A DNA stretch of 47,398 nt. Source: a virus. Both the position numbers and the translations under genes were made by a program. The notes under the pieces were generated by a model, which was not told the origin of the DNA, searched no databases, and saw only the letters and a list, made by a program, of their open reading frames with translations. Below are positions 17,479 to 24,342 of the stretch, piece by piece. Each line of letters opens with the position of its first letter. Positions within the stretch are counted from its first letter, which is position 1. The stretch spans positions 1-47,398 of IMG/VR virus record IMGVR_UViG_3300042387_002109; one strand, 5' to 3'.

Positions 17479-18052
17479 GAAAGTTTTCATAATTGCCATT
17501 GCAGATGAAATAGAAACCCAAGGCAATATCCTAGGATACCCAGTAATGTTTAGTGGAGTTGGTAAAATAAATGCTGCTACAACAGCAGTAATGGCTTTTA
17601 ATTTGGGTTATAATGAAGTAATTAATATTGGATCTTGTGGCTCATTAAAATTATCTGTTGGAGAAGTAGTTAAAATAGGACAAGTATTTCAAGATATTGA
17701 TGCCACTCCTTTATCTGAATATGGAGAAACACCATTTGAAGTTGCTAGTAAACAAATAATATTAGATACAAAGTCTTCTATTACTTGCTTCACTACAGAT
17801 TATTTTTATGATAAATCACAACAATCAAAGTATTCAAAATATTATTTGGATATGGTTGAAAGTAATAGTATATTTGATATGGAATGTTTTGCAATTGCTA
17901 AAGTATGTAAACGCTATGGGATTAAATTTAGTTCATATAAATGGATTTCTGATAGTGGTGAGCATAGTGATTGGAAAAAAAATTGTAAAATAGGATTTGA
18001 AAAAGTAAAAGTTATACTTAATGAGCAATTTGAAAAAGAAAGAATTCAGTAA
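17471..18052 (+). CDS. MTA/SAH nucleosidase-like (PNP/UDP phosphorylase family)
   Basis: A 193-residue protein of the nucleoside phosphorylase/nucleosidase family. 'FSGVGKINAATTAVMAFN' is the first signature, 'VINIGSCGSL' matches the N-[TI]-GS[AC]G strand, and 'QDIDATPLSEYGETPF' matches the 'D.D.T.FGY..G..P' segment of MTA/SAH nucleosidases. 'DMECFAIAKVC' carries the ribose-binding Glu, and 'WISDSGE' has the Asp that protonates the purine. It would release adenine from methylthioadenosine, SAH or 5'-deoxyadenosine. It overlaps apt by 8 bp. It is about 35 residues shorter than bacterial Pfs, so activity needs testing. Confidence 0.8.
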   Translation: MNRKVFIIAIADEIETQGNILGYPVMFSGVGKINAATTAVMAFNLGYNEVINIGSCGSLKLSVGEVVKIGQVFQDIDATPLSEYGETPFEVASKQIILDTKSSITCFTTDYFYDKSQQSKYSKYYLDMVESNSIFDMECFAIAKVCKRYGIKFSSYKWISDSGEHSDWKKNCKIGFEKVKVILNEQFEKERIQ

Positions 18053-18806
18053 TTTTAAAGTATTAGTTATTGGAGACACATGTTATGATGAATTTATATA
18101 TGGTACTGCTGTTAGATTAGCCCCTGAAGCTCCGGTACCTGTATTTAATCCTATTAATACAACTCTCAATAAAGGAATGGCAGGGAATGTAGTAGAAAAT
18201 TTACAAGCATTAAATACTCAAACATACTTTATAAAAAACCCAGAACCAACACCAATTAAAACACGTTATGTTGATGAAAGATCAGGACAGTTATTATTAC
18301 GTGTAGATGCAAACGATAAAGTAGAAAGAATAAATGAAAATACTTTAAAATATATCACTAATAACAAATATAAAGGAGTAACAATGGATGCTATTATAAT
18401 TAGTGATTATGATAAGGGATTTTTAGAAGAAGAAGATATTGATTTTATTTGTAAAAATAATTTCAATGTGTTTATAGATACTAAAAAAATATTAGGTGGA
18501 TGGTGTAAAAATGCATCTTTTATTAAAATTAACCATGTTGAATATCAACGCACAGAATATACAATTCAAGAATTAGGTATTAAAGATAAAATGATTATTA
18601 CTTTATCAAGTAAAGGATGTCAACATAAAGATAAAGTATATCCTGTTGAAAAAGTACAAATTAGAGACGTATCAGGAGCCGGAGATACTTTTTTGTCTGG
18701 GCTAGTATCTGAATTTATATTAACTAAAGATATAGAAAAAGCAATTAGATTTGCTCAACAATGTGCCACAATAGTAGTTCAAAAACCAGGAGTATCAACA
18801 ATATGA
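18021..18806 (+). CDS. PfkB-family sugar kinase, HldE N-terminal/HldA-like
   Basis: A 261-residue ribokinase-fold protein. 'VIGDTCYDEFIYGTAVRLAP' followed by 'EAPVPVF' is the hallmark start of RfaE/HldE heptose-7-phosphate kinases. 'KGMAGNVVENLQAL' is the substrate-binding glycine pair and 'DVSGAGDTFLSGL' contains the GAGD catalytic motif. It probably phosphorylates C1 of a sugar phosphate; a cytidylyltransferase of HldE C-terminal type is encoded at 7482-7883. At 261 residues it is shorter than HldA (about 320). It overlaps the nucleosidase gene by 32 bp and the methyltransferase gene by ATGA. Confidence 0.85.
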   Translation: MSNLKKKEFSNFKVLVIGDTCYDEFIYGTAVRLAPEAPVPVFNPINTTLNKGMAGNVVENLQALNTQTYFIKNPEPTPIKTRYVDERSGQLLLRVDANDKVERINENTLKYITNNKYKGVTMDAIIISDYDKGFLEEEDIDFICKNNFNVFIDTKKILGGWCKNASFIKINHVEYQRTEYTIQELGIKDKMIITLSSKGCQHKDKVYPVEKVQIRDVSGAGDTFLSGLVSEFILTKDIEKAIRFAQQCATIVVQKPGVSTI

Positions 18807-20479
18807 GTAATTATTTTGTAAAGCAAGTAGGAAATATAGTATCTGATACAAAAATAGATACTAATATATTTGAATTTAGACATGAAAAATTCAATGAAGT
18901 AATCCCAGAAGGGTCTATTGTATTAGATATTGGAGCACATGCTGGAGGGTTCAGCCTAATGTTTGGTAGTTGTACAGGTGAAAAAGGTAAAATACTAGCA
19001 TTTGAGCCAAATCCAAAAACATTTGAAAGTTTAAAATATAAGGCCGATAATAATCCTCAATTTAATATTATTCCTTATAATTATGCGTGCACGAATAAAA
19101 AAGGTAAATTTATTTTTAATTATTCAGATCCAAGTTTTGGTGTAGGAATGAATGGTGGTTTTTTTGATTCTTTAAAGTTGGGAAATCAAATAAAACAATT
19201 TCATAACCATCAAATTGAAGTAGATGGCGTTAATATATTAGATTTTTTAAATGAAAATCACAGTAATGAACTTGATAAAATAAAATTTATCAAAACAGAT
19301 ACTGAAGGGTTTGATAAGGAAGTATTAAAAACTCTTTCCCCACTTATTAAAAAGAATAGACCTGTATTAATGGTTGAAGCTTTTAGAGATTTAACTAAAG
19401 AAGAAATATTAGATTTTTGGAATGTACTTAAATCATTTAATTATGAAATTTATGATGTTTCACCTTTAGATAATAAGACAGACTGTACAGGTCCTTTAAC
19501 ATTAGAAGAATTTGAATATTACATTTATAAAGTAGTTGATAATGGTAATTTCTTCTGCTTCCATAAAGATGAAGTAGTTAATTATAATTTACCAACTACA
19601 ATACCTGGTAAAACAGCAGTTGTTGTATTCGGTAGAAATGATGGTTATAAAGAAAAAGAACGTTTTGCTATTCATTTAACTACAATGTTAGAAACATTTG
19701 ATGAAGTAATTTATGTAGATTGGAATTCATCAACTCATAGCTTCCTATATGAAGTATTAGATATGATACCTAAAACAGGCAAACTAAAACACTTCGCAAT
19801 TCCCCCAGAATATGCTAAATTAATGTCTAATAATGATGATAAAGCTCAAATATGTAATAGTGTTTTATCATTTAATTTAGGATTAAGAAGAACAAATGCT
19901 GAATGGATTGTATTATCAACTACAGATATAATCCCGCCAACTAAAGAAACATTACAAAAATTTATTTCACAAGCTAATAAACATTCTTTTTATACTTTTA
20001 GTAGGAGAGATATTGAATATAATGATGTGATTGCTAATTTAGATAAATTAGATGAATATAGAAAAGAATTAGATAAAACAACGGAACCTCGTTATCTTCC
20101 AACAGCAGTAACCCCTAATGATAGATATAGTATTTTCAATTGCTGTGGAGACTTTCAACTAGCTACTAAAAACATTTGGTATAAAATGAGAGGATATGAA
20201 GAACCAATGCTATATGCTTGTTTTGTAGATACTAACGCTCAAAAGAAATCAGTATTATATGGTTTTGATTTAGTTCCTATATATGATATTCCGTTATATC
20301 ATATGAGTCATAAAGGAATGGGAAATGATGGTTCATCACCTTCAAAACAATATTACAATGATGCTATGCAGTGGGTAGAATATTTTGATAAACGTGAAGA
20401 ATTAGGTCACATTTTATATTCTTATAATGCTGATACTTGGGGATACTCTAACGTAGATATTGAATTTGAAGTATTTTAA
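18803..20479 (+). CDS. FkbM-family methyltransferase fused to a GT2-like domain
   Basis: A 558-residue two-domain protein. Residues 1 to about 240 form a SAM-dependent FkbM methyltransferase: 'VLDIGAHAGGFSLMFG' is motif I, 'ILAFEPNPKTFESLK' carries the acidic residue that binds SAM ribose, and 'FIKTDTEGFDKEVLKTL' is the FkbM-specific block. Residues from about 270 on start 'GKTAVVVFGRNDGYKEKERF', include 'EWIVLSTTDIIPP' and end with 'PLYHMSHKGMG', resembling a nucleotide-sugar transferase domain. The fusion suggests O-methylation linked to sugar transfer on one glycan. ATG 18803 overlaps the upstream stop. Last gene of the cluster. Confidence 0.75.
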   Translation: MSNYFVKQVGNIVSDTKIDTNIFEFRHEKFNEVIPEGSIVLDIGAHAGGFSLMFGSCTGEKGKILAFEPNPKTFESLKYKADNNPQFNIIPYNYACTNKKGKFIFNYSDPSFGVGMNGGFFDSLKLGNQIKQFHNHQIEVDGVNILDFLNENHSNELDKIKFIKTDTEGFDKEVLKTLSPLIKKNRPVLMVEAFRDLTKEEILDFWNVLKSFNYEIYDVSPLDNKTDCTGPLTLEEFEYYIYKVVDNGNFFCFHKDEVVNYNLPTTIPGKTAVVVFGRNDGYKEKERFAIHLTTMLETFDEVIYVDWNSSTHSFLYEVLDMIPKTGKLKHFAIPPEYAKLMSNNDDKAQICNSVLSFNLGLRRTNAEWIVLSTTDIIPPTKETLQKFISQANKHSFYTFSRRDIEYNDVIANLDKLDEYRKELDKTTEPRYLPTAVTPNDRYSIFNCCGDFQLATKNIWYKMRGYEEPMLYACFVDTNAQKKSVLYGFDLVPIYDIPLYHMSHKGMGNDGSSPSKQYYNDAMQWVEYFDKREELGHILYSYNADTWGYSNVDIEFEVF

Positions 20480-20496
20480 AATTAGTCTTATATTTA
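20465..20496 (+). promoter_or_regulatory. Bacteroidota-type promoter before clpP-like gene
   Basis: TTTG at 20465-20468 lies 20 nt before TATATTTA at 20489-20496, matching the host consensus TTTG-N19-21-TAnnTTTG. The next gene's ATG lies 17 bp downstream of the box, so this probably starts the clpP-like operon. The TTTG lies within the 3' end of the upstream coding region. Confidence 0.5.
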
Positions 20497-20512
20497 TGAG
20501 AAATCCAAATAC

Positions 20513-21052
20513 ATGGCTGGTAAACGCTCCGATAAGCAACCTCGACTAAGCAGAACCATAACACTAGGAGAAATTAATTCAGAATCAGCTAATGATATAA
20601 TTCAATCAATATATGAAATTAATGATGAGGATATTGGAAAAACGCAAGTAGAGCCAATTAAACTAATAATTAATTCATTTGGTGGAGAAGTATATAGTGG
20701 ACTAGCATTAATAGATACAATTGATAACTCATCGACTCCAGTTTATACAATATGCCATGGCTCAGCCATGTCTATGGCTTTAATAGTATATTCTGCTGGA
20801 CATAATCGATACGCTAGTAGAAATGCTACATTTATGTACCATGAAGCAGCATATCCAATTGAGGGTAAGGTAGCGCATCATAAACAGGAGTTAAAAGAAG
20901 TAGAACGTGTTGATAGTATATGTGATAATTATCTATTATCTAAAACATCATTCACTCAAAAACAATTTAATACTGTTAAAAAAATACAAGGAGAATGGTA
21001 TTTTGATGTGAAAACAGCACAAGAACACGGGTTAGTAAACGAAATTTTATAA
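20513..21052 (+). CDS. ClpP-like serine protease with Asp-to-Glu change in the triad
   Basis: A 179-residue ClpP-fold protein. 'LIINSFGGEVYSGLALIDTI' is the core crotonase-like block, 'CHGSAMSMAL' has the nucleophile S87, and 'ATFMYHEA' has the catalytic His H110. Aligning the C-terminus (GEWYFDVKTAQEHGLVNEIL) with bacterial ClpP places E161 where the third triad residue, Asp171 in E. coli, should be. Phage ClpP-like enzymes act as prohead proteases in some phages, or may work with host ClpX/ClpA. No capsid gene is adjacent, so the role is open. It starts a run of small genes. Confidence 0.88.
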   Translation: MAGKRSDKQPRLSRTITLGEINSESANDIIQSIYEINDEDIGKTQVEPIKLIINSFGGEVYSGLALIDTIDNSSTPVYTICHGSAMSMALIVYSAGHNRYASRNATFMYHEAAYPIEGKVAHHKQELKEVERVDSICDNYLLSKTSFTQKQFNTVKKIQGEWYFDVKTAQEHGLVNEIL

Positions 21053-21074
21053 TATTTATACATAAACGCATATA

Positions 21075-21380
21075 ATGGCTGAAGTAAAACCAAAACTTAG
21101 AGTAGATGTAAATCATAACCCAACTAAAAAGGGTATTAAGGTACAATTCGTATTACCACAAGAAATTGAAGGTGATGCCAAAGCAGCCGCTACACAGAAA
21201 CTACAATCTAAATTAAACCAAGGATTATCCCAATACAATTTAACTGTATCTCAAGATACAGATGTACCATATTCAAATGTAATTGGGTTCTTAATTCCAA
21301 TTGCTGATTTTAAATTATTTATTAAAAATGCAATTAGCGGTGGTAGTAGCGTAGAAACTCCACCTCCACCTGCAGTATAG
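21075..21380 (+). CDS. Hypothetical protein with Pro-rich tail
   Basis: A 101-residue protein I do not recognise. The first 85 residues look alpha/beta (VQFVLPQEIEGDAKAAATQK, then VIGFLIPIADFKLF) and the last 12 are a flexible 'ETPPPPAV' tail. No cysteine, membrane segment or catalytic motif. It starts 22 bp after the clpP-like gene and lies 2 bp before the next gene, so it belongs to that operon. Confidence 0.6.
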   Translation: MAEVKPKLRVDVNHNPTKKGIKVQFVLPQEIEGDAKAAATQKLQSKLNQGLSQYNLTVSQDTDVPYSNVIGFLIPIADFKLFIKNAISGGSSVETPPPPAV

Positions 21381-21382
21381 TT

Positions 21383-21700
21383 ATGATTAAAAACAAAAGA
21401 ATGAGGCGAAAGATACCTGTTTTCAGAGTAAGCTTGCCACCAGGAACTTCCTACAACATATTAACAGAAACTCCTGCCATTCAACAAATCGTTATAGAAG
21501 AGACTTTATTTGCTATTAAAGAAGGCATCAATAAGAAGAAGAAATCCATTATGCTATTTGAATTAGCCAATTCAGAATATTATATTGAGTTGAAGAAAGA
21601 GCAATGGAAGCCATCTCTTGAACATGCAATGGAATATTATGTTGAAAAGGAAGAATACAATAAGTGTATTGAATGTAGAGAATTGATAAATAAACTTTAG
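21383..21700 (+). CDS. Small protein with UVR-motif-like C-terminus
   Basis: A 105-residue protein. The final third (YYVEKEEYNKCIECRELINK) resembles the UVR helix-hairpin motif seen in UvrB and UvrC, where 'A...E.YE.A...RD.I' mediates protein contacts. A central 'MLFELANSEYYIELKKEQW' strand pair precedes it. The 103-residue protein at 25307-25618 has the same order of elements and appears to be a paralogue. Its partner is unknown; a bridging role in transcription or replication is only a guess. Confidence 0.6.
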   Translation: MIKNKRMRRKIPVFRVSLPPGTSYNILTETPAIQQIVIEETLFAIKEGINKKKKSIMLFELANSEYYIELKKEQWKPSLEHAMEYYVEKEEYNKCIECRELINKL

Positions 21701-21702
21701 TT

Positions 21703-22122
21703 ATGGAAGAACACACTCAGGGTATTAAAACATCAATTGAAAGTATAATTGGATCTGATACTGTTTTAAAACGTAAACGTAAAACTGAAGACGATATTAA
21801 CCGTGAATCGTTTGAAAAAATAATTCAAACAATGGAAGCGGTACAAGTTAGATCAACTTTACTTCATAGTGAATTTAATTTAGATCTGCTTAGTTATGAT
21901 GAGAAATTTTATGAAGTTATAGATAGACTATTTACTCTTCATTTTGGACAAGCAGCAGCTGAAATAATATTTTTCTACGTATATGAGAGAATGGATCCTG
22001 ATGGTAACACTAATCAACTATTAGATCAAGATGATAACCCAATACCATTGGAATCACCTTCAGATTTATGGTTATTGGTTAATCATTTAAGGGATAAAAC
22101 TAACAAAACAAAGAAAAAATAG
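21703..22122 (+). CDS. Conserved T4-like-phage hypothetical protein
   Basis: A 139-residue acidic helical protein. The block 'SYDEKFYEVIDRLFTLHFG' then 'QAAAEIIFFYVYERMDPDG' recalls a protein I associate with marine T4-like phages, but I cannot name its function. The C-terminal 'SPSDLWLLVNHLRD' is a second helical block with a Lys-rich tail. No enzyme motif. It starts 2 bp after the UVR-like gene and ends 2 bp before the next, so it is co-expressed. Confidence 0.6.
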   Translation: MEEHTQGIKTSIESIIGSDTVLKRKRKTEDDINRESFEKIIQTMEAVQVRSTLLHSEFNLDLLSYDEKFYEVIDRLFTLHFGQAAAEIIFFYVYERMDPDGNTNQLLDQDDNPIPLESPSDLWLLVNHLRDKTNKTKKK

Positions 22123-22124
22123 TT

Positions 22125-22727
22125 ATGCCTGCTCCAAAAACATATAGTCGAGAAGACATTCTGCGCGCAATGCGCTTTACTAAATCAAACCGTGCTGCCG
22201 CTCGTTATTTAGGATGCTCATATCAACATTATAAACCATATGCTAAATTATTTAGATTAGATGAATCCAACCCAACTTCACCTACTTTATTTGATGCTCA
22301 TAAAAACCAAAGTGGAAAAGGAATCCCAAAATTCCTCCCTAACCGAAGAAAAGAACCAAACGTCAAACTCATATTTGAAACCGGAACCGGATGGGAATCA
22401 TTCACCCCAGAAAAAATCAAATCAAGAGGAATAGCTGAAGGCTATTTAAAGGAACAATGTTATCATTGTGGTTTTGCTGAGCGACGAGTAACTGATTATA
22501 AGGTACCACTATTGCTTAATTTTAAAGATGGTAATCGTAATAATTATCTTGTTGATAATTTAGAACTATTATGCTATAATGATTATTTCTTATTAGTAGC
22601 AGACCCACTAACACCCGATCAGGTACGTCATATTGAAGATAATACACAAGTTAAAGCAGTATCTCATGAGTGGGATTTAGATGATGCTCATCTTGAAAAT
22701 ATGAAAGCATTAGGGCTTTTGGATTAG
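22125..22727 (+). CDS. Degenerate HNH-endonuclease relative with N-terminal HTH
   Basis: A 200-residue protein. Residues 9-37 (SREDILRAMRF, NRAAARYLGCSYQHY) look like a helix-turn-helix, and 'NQSGKGIPKF' follows. The second half has CYHCG and then 'LLLNFKDGNRNNYLVDNLEL' and 'LCYND'. Active phage HNH proteins read 'LHLDHIDGN....NLRFLCPNCH', and the enzyme at 24477-24941 has exactly that. Here the catalytic His residues and the second Cys pair are gone while the scaffold remains. It is probably a DNA-binding, non-cleaving descendant. It ends next to promoter 22718-22749. Confidence 0.65.
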   Translation: MPAPKTYSREDILRAMRFTKSNRAAARYLGCSYQHYKPYAKLFRLDESNPTSPTLFDAHKNQSGKGIPKFLPNRRKEPNVKLIFETGTGWESFTPEKIKSRGIAEGYLKEQCYHCGFAERRVTDYKVPLLLNFKDGNRNNYLVDNLELLCYNDYFLLVADPLTPDQVRHIEDNTQVKAVSHEWDLDDAHLENMKALGLLD

Positions 22728-22749
22728 GCAAAGTAAGGTTATATATTCA
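22718..22749 (+). promoter_or_regulatory. Two-block phage promoter
   Basis: TTTG at 22718-22721, GGCAAAGT at 22727-22734 and TATATTCA at 22742-22749. The TTTG-to-TATATTCA gap is 20 nt, the Bacteroidota spacing, and the GG block starts 15 nt before the -10-like box as in nine other sites in this window. The ATG of the next gene is 18 nt downstream of the box, after an A-rich leader. Confidence 0.6.
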
Positions 22750-22766
22750 CACTATAAATAAAAAAT

Positions 22767-23054
22767 ATGCGTTACGAATTAGCACAACAATTTGCTGAGT
22801 ATCAGCTACCAAAAGAAATTAAAGATGCCTTTAAACAAGGAATCCAAATGGTTGGTTCACTTAACTTTACTAAGATGATGATGTTTGCAAATGAAGTTCA
22901 ATTAACTAATGATGATGTTGATTACTTCATGAACATGAAACCCCAACGTAGTGAAGATGAATCATATGAGGACATGAAAATTAGAGGTCGATTCTCTAAA
23001 ACACTCCTCAAATATAGACCACACCTATACGATTATTCAATTTACAATAAATAA
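22767..23054 (+). CDS. Hypothetical helical protein
   Basis: A 95-residue soluble protein of helical character (MRYELAQQFAEYQLPKEIKD, then MVGSLNFTKMMMFANEVQ) with a basic C-terminus rich in Tyr and Arg. No family recognised. It is the first gene after the promoter at 22718-22749 and starts the short unit that leads to the DUF4494 gene and tRNA-Met. Confidence 0.6.
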   Translation: MRYELAQQFAEYQLPKEIKDAFKQGIQMVGSLNFTKMMMFANEVQLTNDDVDYFMNMKPQRSEDESYEDMKIRGRFSKTLLKYRPHLYDYSIYNK

Positions 23055-23060
23055 AAACAT

Positions 23061-23285
23061 ATGCAATATTTTCAAGTTAAAGTACAATTCACTGTTGAAG
23101 ACAGTAAAGGTAAAGTAAAAAAACAAAATGTAAATTATTTAGTTGATGCACAGTCAGTAACTGAAGCCGAAGCTAGAACAGTAAAATTCCTTACTGATAA
23201 CGATGAACAAGCGTTTGAAGTAAAATCAGCAAGTGAATCTAAAATATTTGATGTTATTTCAACTGGAGCTTCGGAGACTGAATAA
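23061..23285 (+). CDS. DUF4494-family protein
   Basis: A 74-residue protein. 'QYFQVKVQFTVEDSKGKVKK' followed by 'NYLVDAQSVTEAEAR' matches the DUF4494 pattern, in which 'W....V.Y......G..K.....YLVDA.SFTEAEA' is conserved. DUF4494 is essentially confined to Bacteroidota and their phages, which supports the host inference. Function is unknown; proteins of this type are often encoded near replication or RNA genes. It lies 6 bp after the upstream gene and 10 bp before tRNA-Met. Confidence 0.75.
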   Translation: MQYFQVKVQFTVEDSKGKVKKQNVNYLVDAQSVTEAEARTVKFLTDNDEQAFEVKSASESKIFDVISTGASETE

Positions 23286-23295
23286 TGATTAGAAT

Positions 23296-23369
23296 TGACT
23301 CTTAGCTCAGTTGGTTAGAGCATCTGACTCATAATCAGAGGGTCCTCGGTTCAAGCCCGAGAGAGTCAA
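23296..23369 (+). tRNA. tRNA with CAT anticodon (Met, or Ile2 if lysidine-modified)
   Basis: A normal 74-nt cloverleaf. Acceptor TGACTCT pairs with AGAGTCA. The D arm is GCTC..GAGC, the anticodon stem TCTGA/TCAGA has loop CTCATAA, and the T arm is CTCGG-TTCAAGC-CCGAG. The discriminator is A23369 and CCA is not encoded. CAT reads AUG, or AUA if the C is modified to lysidine; the AT-rich genome uses ATA often, so Ile2 is possible. It is followed after 6 nt by a promoter. Confidence 0.93.
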
Positions 23370-23375
23370 CAAAAA

Positions 23376-23407
23376 TTTGGTTCGGTCAAAATAAGATCTT
23401 ATATTCA
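23376..23407 (+). promoter_or_regulatory. Two-block phage promoter
   Basis: TTTG at 23376-23379 (20-nt gap to the box), GGTCAAAAT at 23384-23392 and TATATTCA at 23400-23407. The 18-base string TTGGTTCGGTCAAAATAA at 23377-23394 recurs exactly at 33337-33354, ten kilobases away. An exact TATAAATA lies at 23411-23418. It drives the small membrane-protein gene and perhaps the RNA island. Confidence 0.6.
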
Positions 23408-23425
23408 CGTTATAAATAAAGATAA

Positions 23426-23653
23426 ATGATTTGGTATATTTACATAGTAAGCATTGCATATTGTATTTGGAGAATGAGTGCAAGTTATAATAAGAAGTTT
23501 GGTAACGATCCTATCGGCCCAACACCCGGACTAGAAACACTATTCATTCTACCATTTGCTCCATTGCTTGCTGTTATTGATGCTAGTATGACCTGGATTA
23601 AGTGGTATAAGGAAGCTGAAGAGGCTAAGAGAAGGAATACTAACATATTTTAA
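23426..23653 (+). CDS. Small membrane protein
   Basis: A 75-residue protein with an N-terminal hydrophobic helix (MIWYIYIVSIAYCIW) and a second hydrophobic stretch (LETLFILPFAPLLAVI) near residues 35-50, then a charged tail. Two membrane passes are likely. No family recognised. It lies between tRNA-Met and the first tRNA-like RNA, directly after a promoter. Confidence 0.6.
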   Translation: MIWYIYIVSIAYCIWRMSASYNKKFGNDPIGPTPGLETLFILPFAPLLAVIDASMTWIKWYKEAEEAKRRNTNIF

Positions 23654-23658
23654 TTAAT

Positions 23659-23814
23659 TGTCAGGTGGTGAAAGGATATATCCACGGCATACACACCCAC
23701 TCGTCTCGTGGGCGCTGAATTTGAGATAGGTAACGGGATATGGGTTGACCACAAAGCCGGCTATTTTGTCCACTACTGAATCACAGCATGGAGGTTCAAC
23801 TCCTCCCCTGACAG
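23659..23814 (+). ncRNA. tRNA-like RNA with enlarged D-loop and variable arm
   Basis: A class-II cloverleaf can be drawn in full. Acceptor TGTCAGG/CCTGACA (23659-23665, 23807-23813) is perfect. The D stem is GTG/CAC with a 12-nt extra segment bearing palindrome GGATATATCC (23674-23683) in its loop. The anticodon-like stem CCCAC/GTGGG (23696-23712) has a 7-nt loop TCGTCTC. The variable arm is closed by GCTG/CAGC and holds about 66 nt, and the T arm is GGAGG-TTCAACT-CCTCC. Position 33 is C, not U, so decoding is doubtful. Hand count gives 32 of 60 G+C for 23701-23760, against 11 of 60 for 10021-10080. Confidence 0.65.
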
Positions 23815-23818
23815 CAAT

Positions 23819-23904
23819 TTAGAAGTGTCGAAATACGCGTTTCAATCTGATCGGTAGACGTATCGATAAAAGATGTTCGGAGGTAAAAATCCTTAGCTTC
23901 TAAA
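23819..23904 (+). ncRNA. Degenerate tRNA-like RNA
   Basis: Acceptor TTAGAAG/CTTCTAA (23819-23825, 23897-23903) is perfect. A GTC/GAC pairing fits a D stem, with an inserted hairpin GAAA-TACGCG-TTTC at 23830-23843. 'ATCGGTAGACG' resembles a class-II D-loop. The anticodon-like loop is GATAAAA on a 3-4 bp stem. The T arm is only AGG/CCT with loop TAAAAAT, lacking TTC. It begins 4 nt after the preceding tRNA-like RNA. It is either a decayed tRNA or part of the adjacent large structured RNA. Confidence 0.4.
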
Positions 23905-24342
23905 CTTCTGAACACAGTGAGTCTAAAAAATTAGCCCGCAGGCCACGGGATCGAAAACTCAGGAACGCCTCTCAATATCGAAGCGCACCCATCCTCTAGA
24001 TCGTTAGCTAGCGGTGTAAAGCAATCCCACTGGAGAATAGGATTGCAAAAAGGTTGATTGGAATGTATTAATCAGCAGGGAATTGATAAGCCCCATTGCT
24101 AGACAATGACAAACACAGGTCAAAGCTGATGCAATATGCTGAATTATTCGTCGGTTAGAAAAGCCAATCGTAAAAGCAGATGTCCACTCACCCATCTTCT
24201 GCTTTCCTGAAACTTGTTGACACGCACGACAACTTGGGATGGTGCACGCTGAACAAGCTCTGTGAACGAACACGAAGAATACCTCACTGGTGCGTAGGTA
24301 AGTATCAAGTTCTTCTGACTGTGGGGAATAGACCCACTCTTA
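23905..24342 (+). ncRNA. Large GC-rich structured RNA of unknown family (GOLLD/ROOL-type candidate)
   Basis: This 438-nt stretch has no plausible coding frame but a chain of stems. They are GCAATCC/GGATTGC (24021-24046), TGATT/AATCA (24055-24074), CATTG/CAATG (24094-24108) and AAAGCAGA/TCTGCTTT (24173-24205). Further stems are CTTGTT/AACAAG (24213-24257), GAAGAA/TTCTTC (24274-24315) and GTGGG/CCCAC (24321-24337). Hand counts give 33 of 60 G+C at 23941-24000 and 31 of 60 at 24241-24300, far above the AT-rich genes. It sits between tRNA-like RNAs and tRNA-Leu. GOLLD and ROOL are large phage RNAs known from such settings, but I cannot match their sequences from memory. Confidence 0.55.

Noticed and set aside
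23905-24342. RNase P RNA or group I intron
   Set aside because: I could not find the RNase P GAGGAAAGTC core or the group I P/Q/R/S core strings; the neighbouring tRNA-Leu is intact, so no intron is needed.
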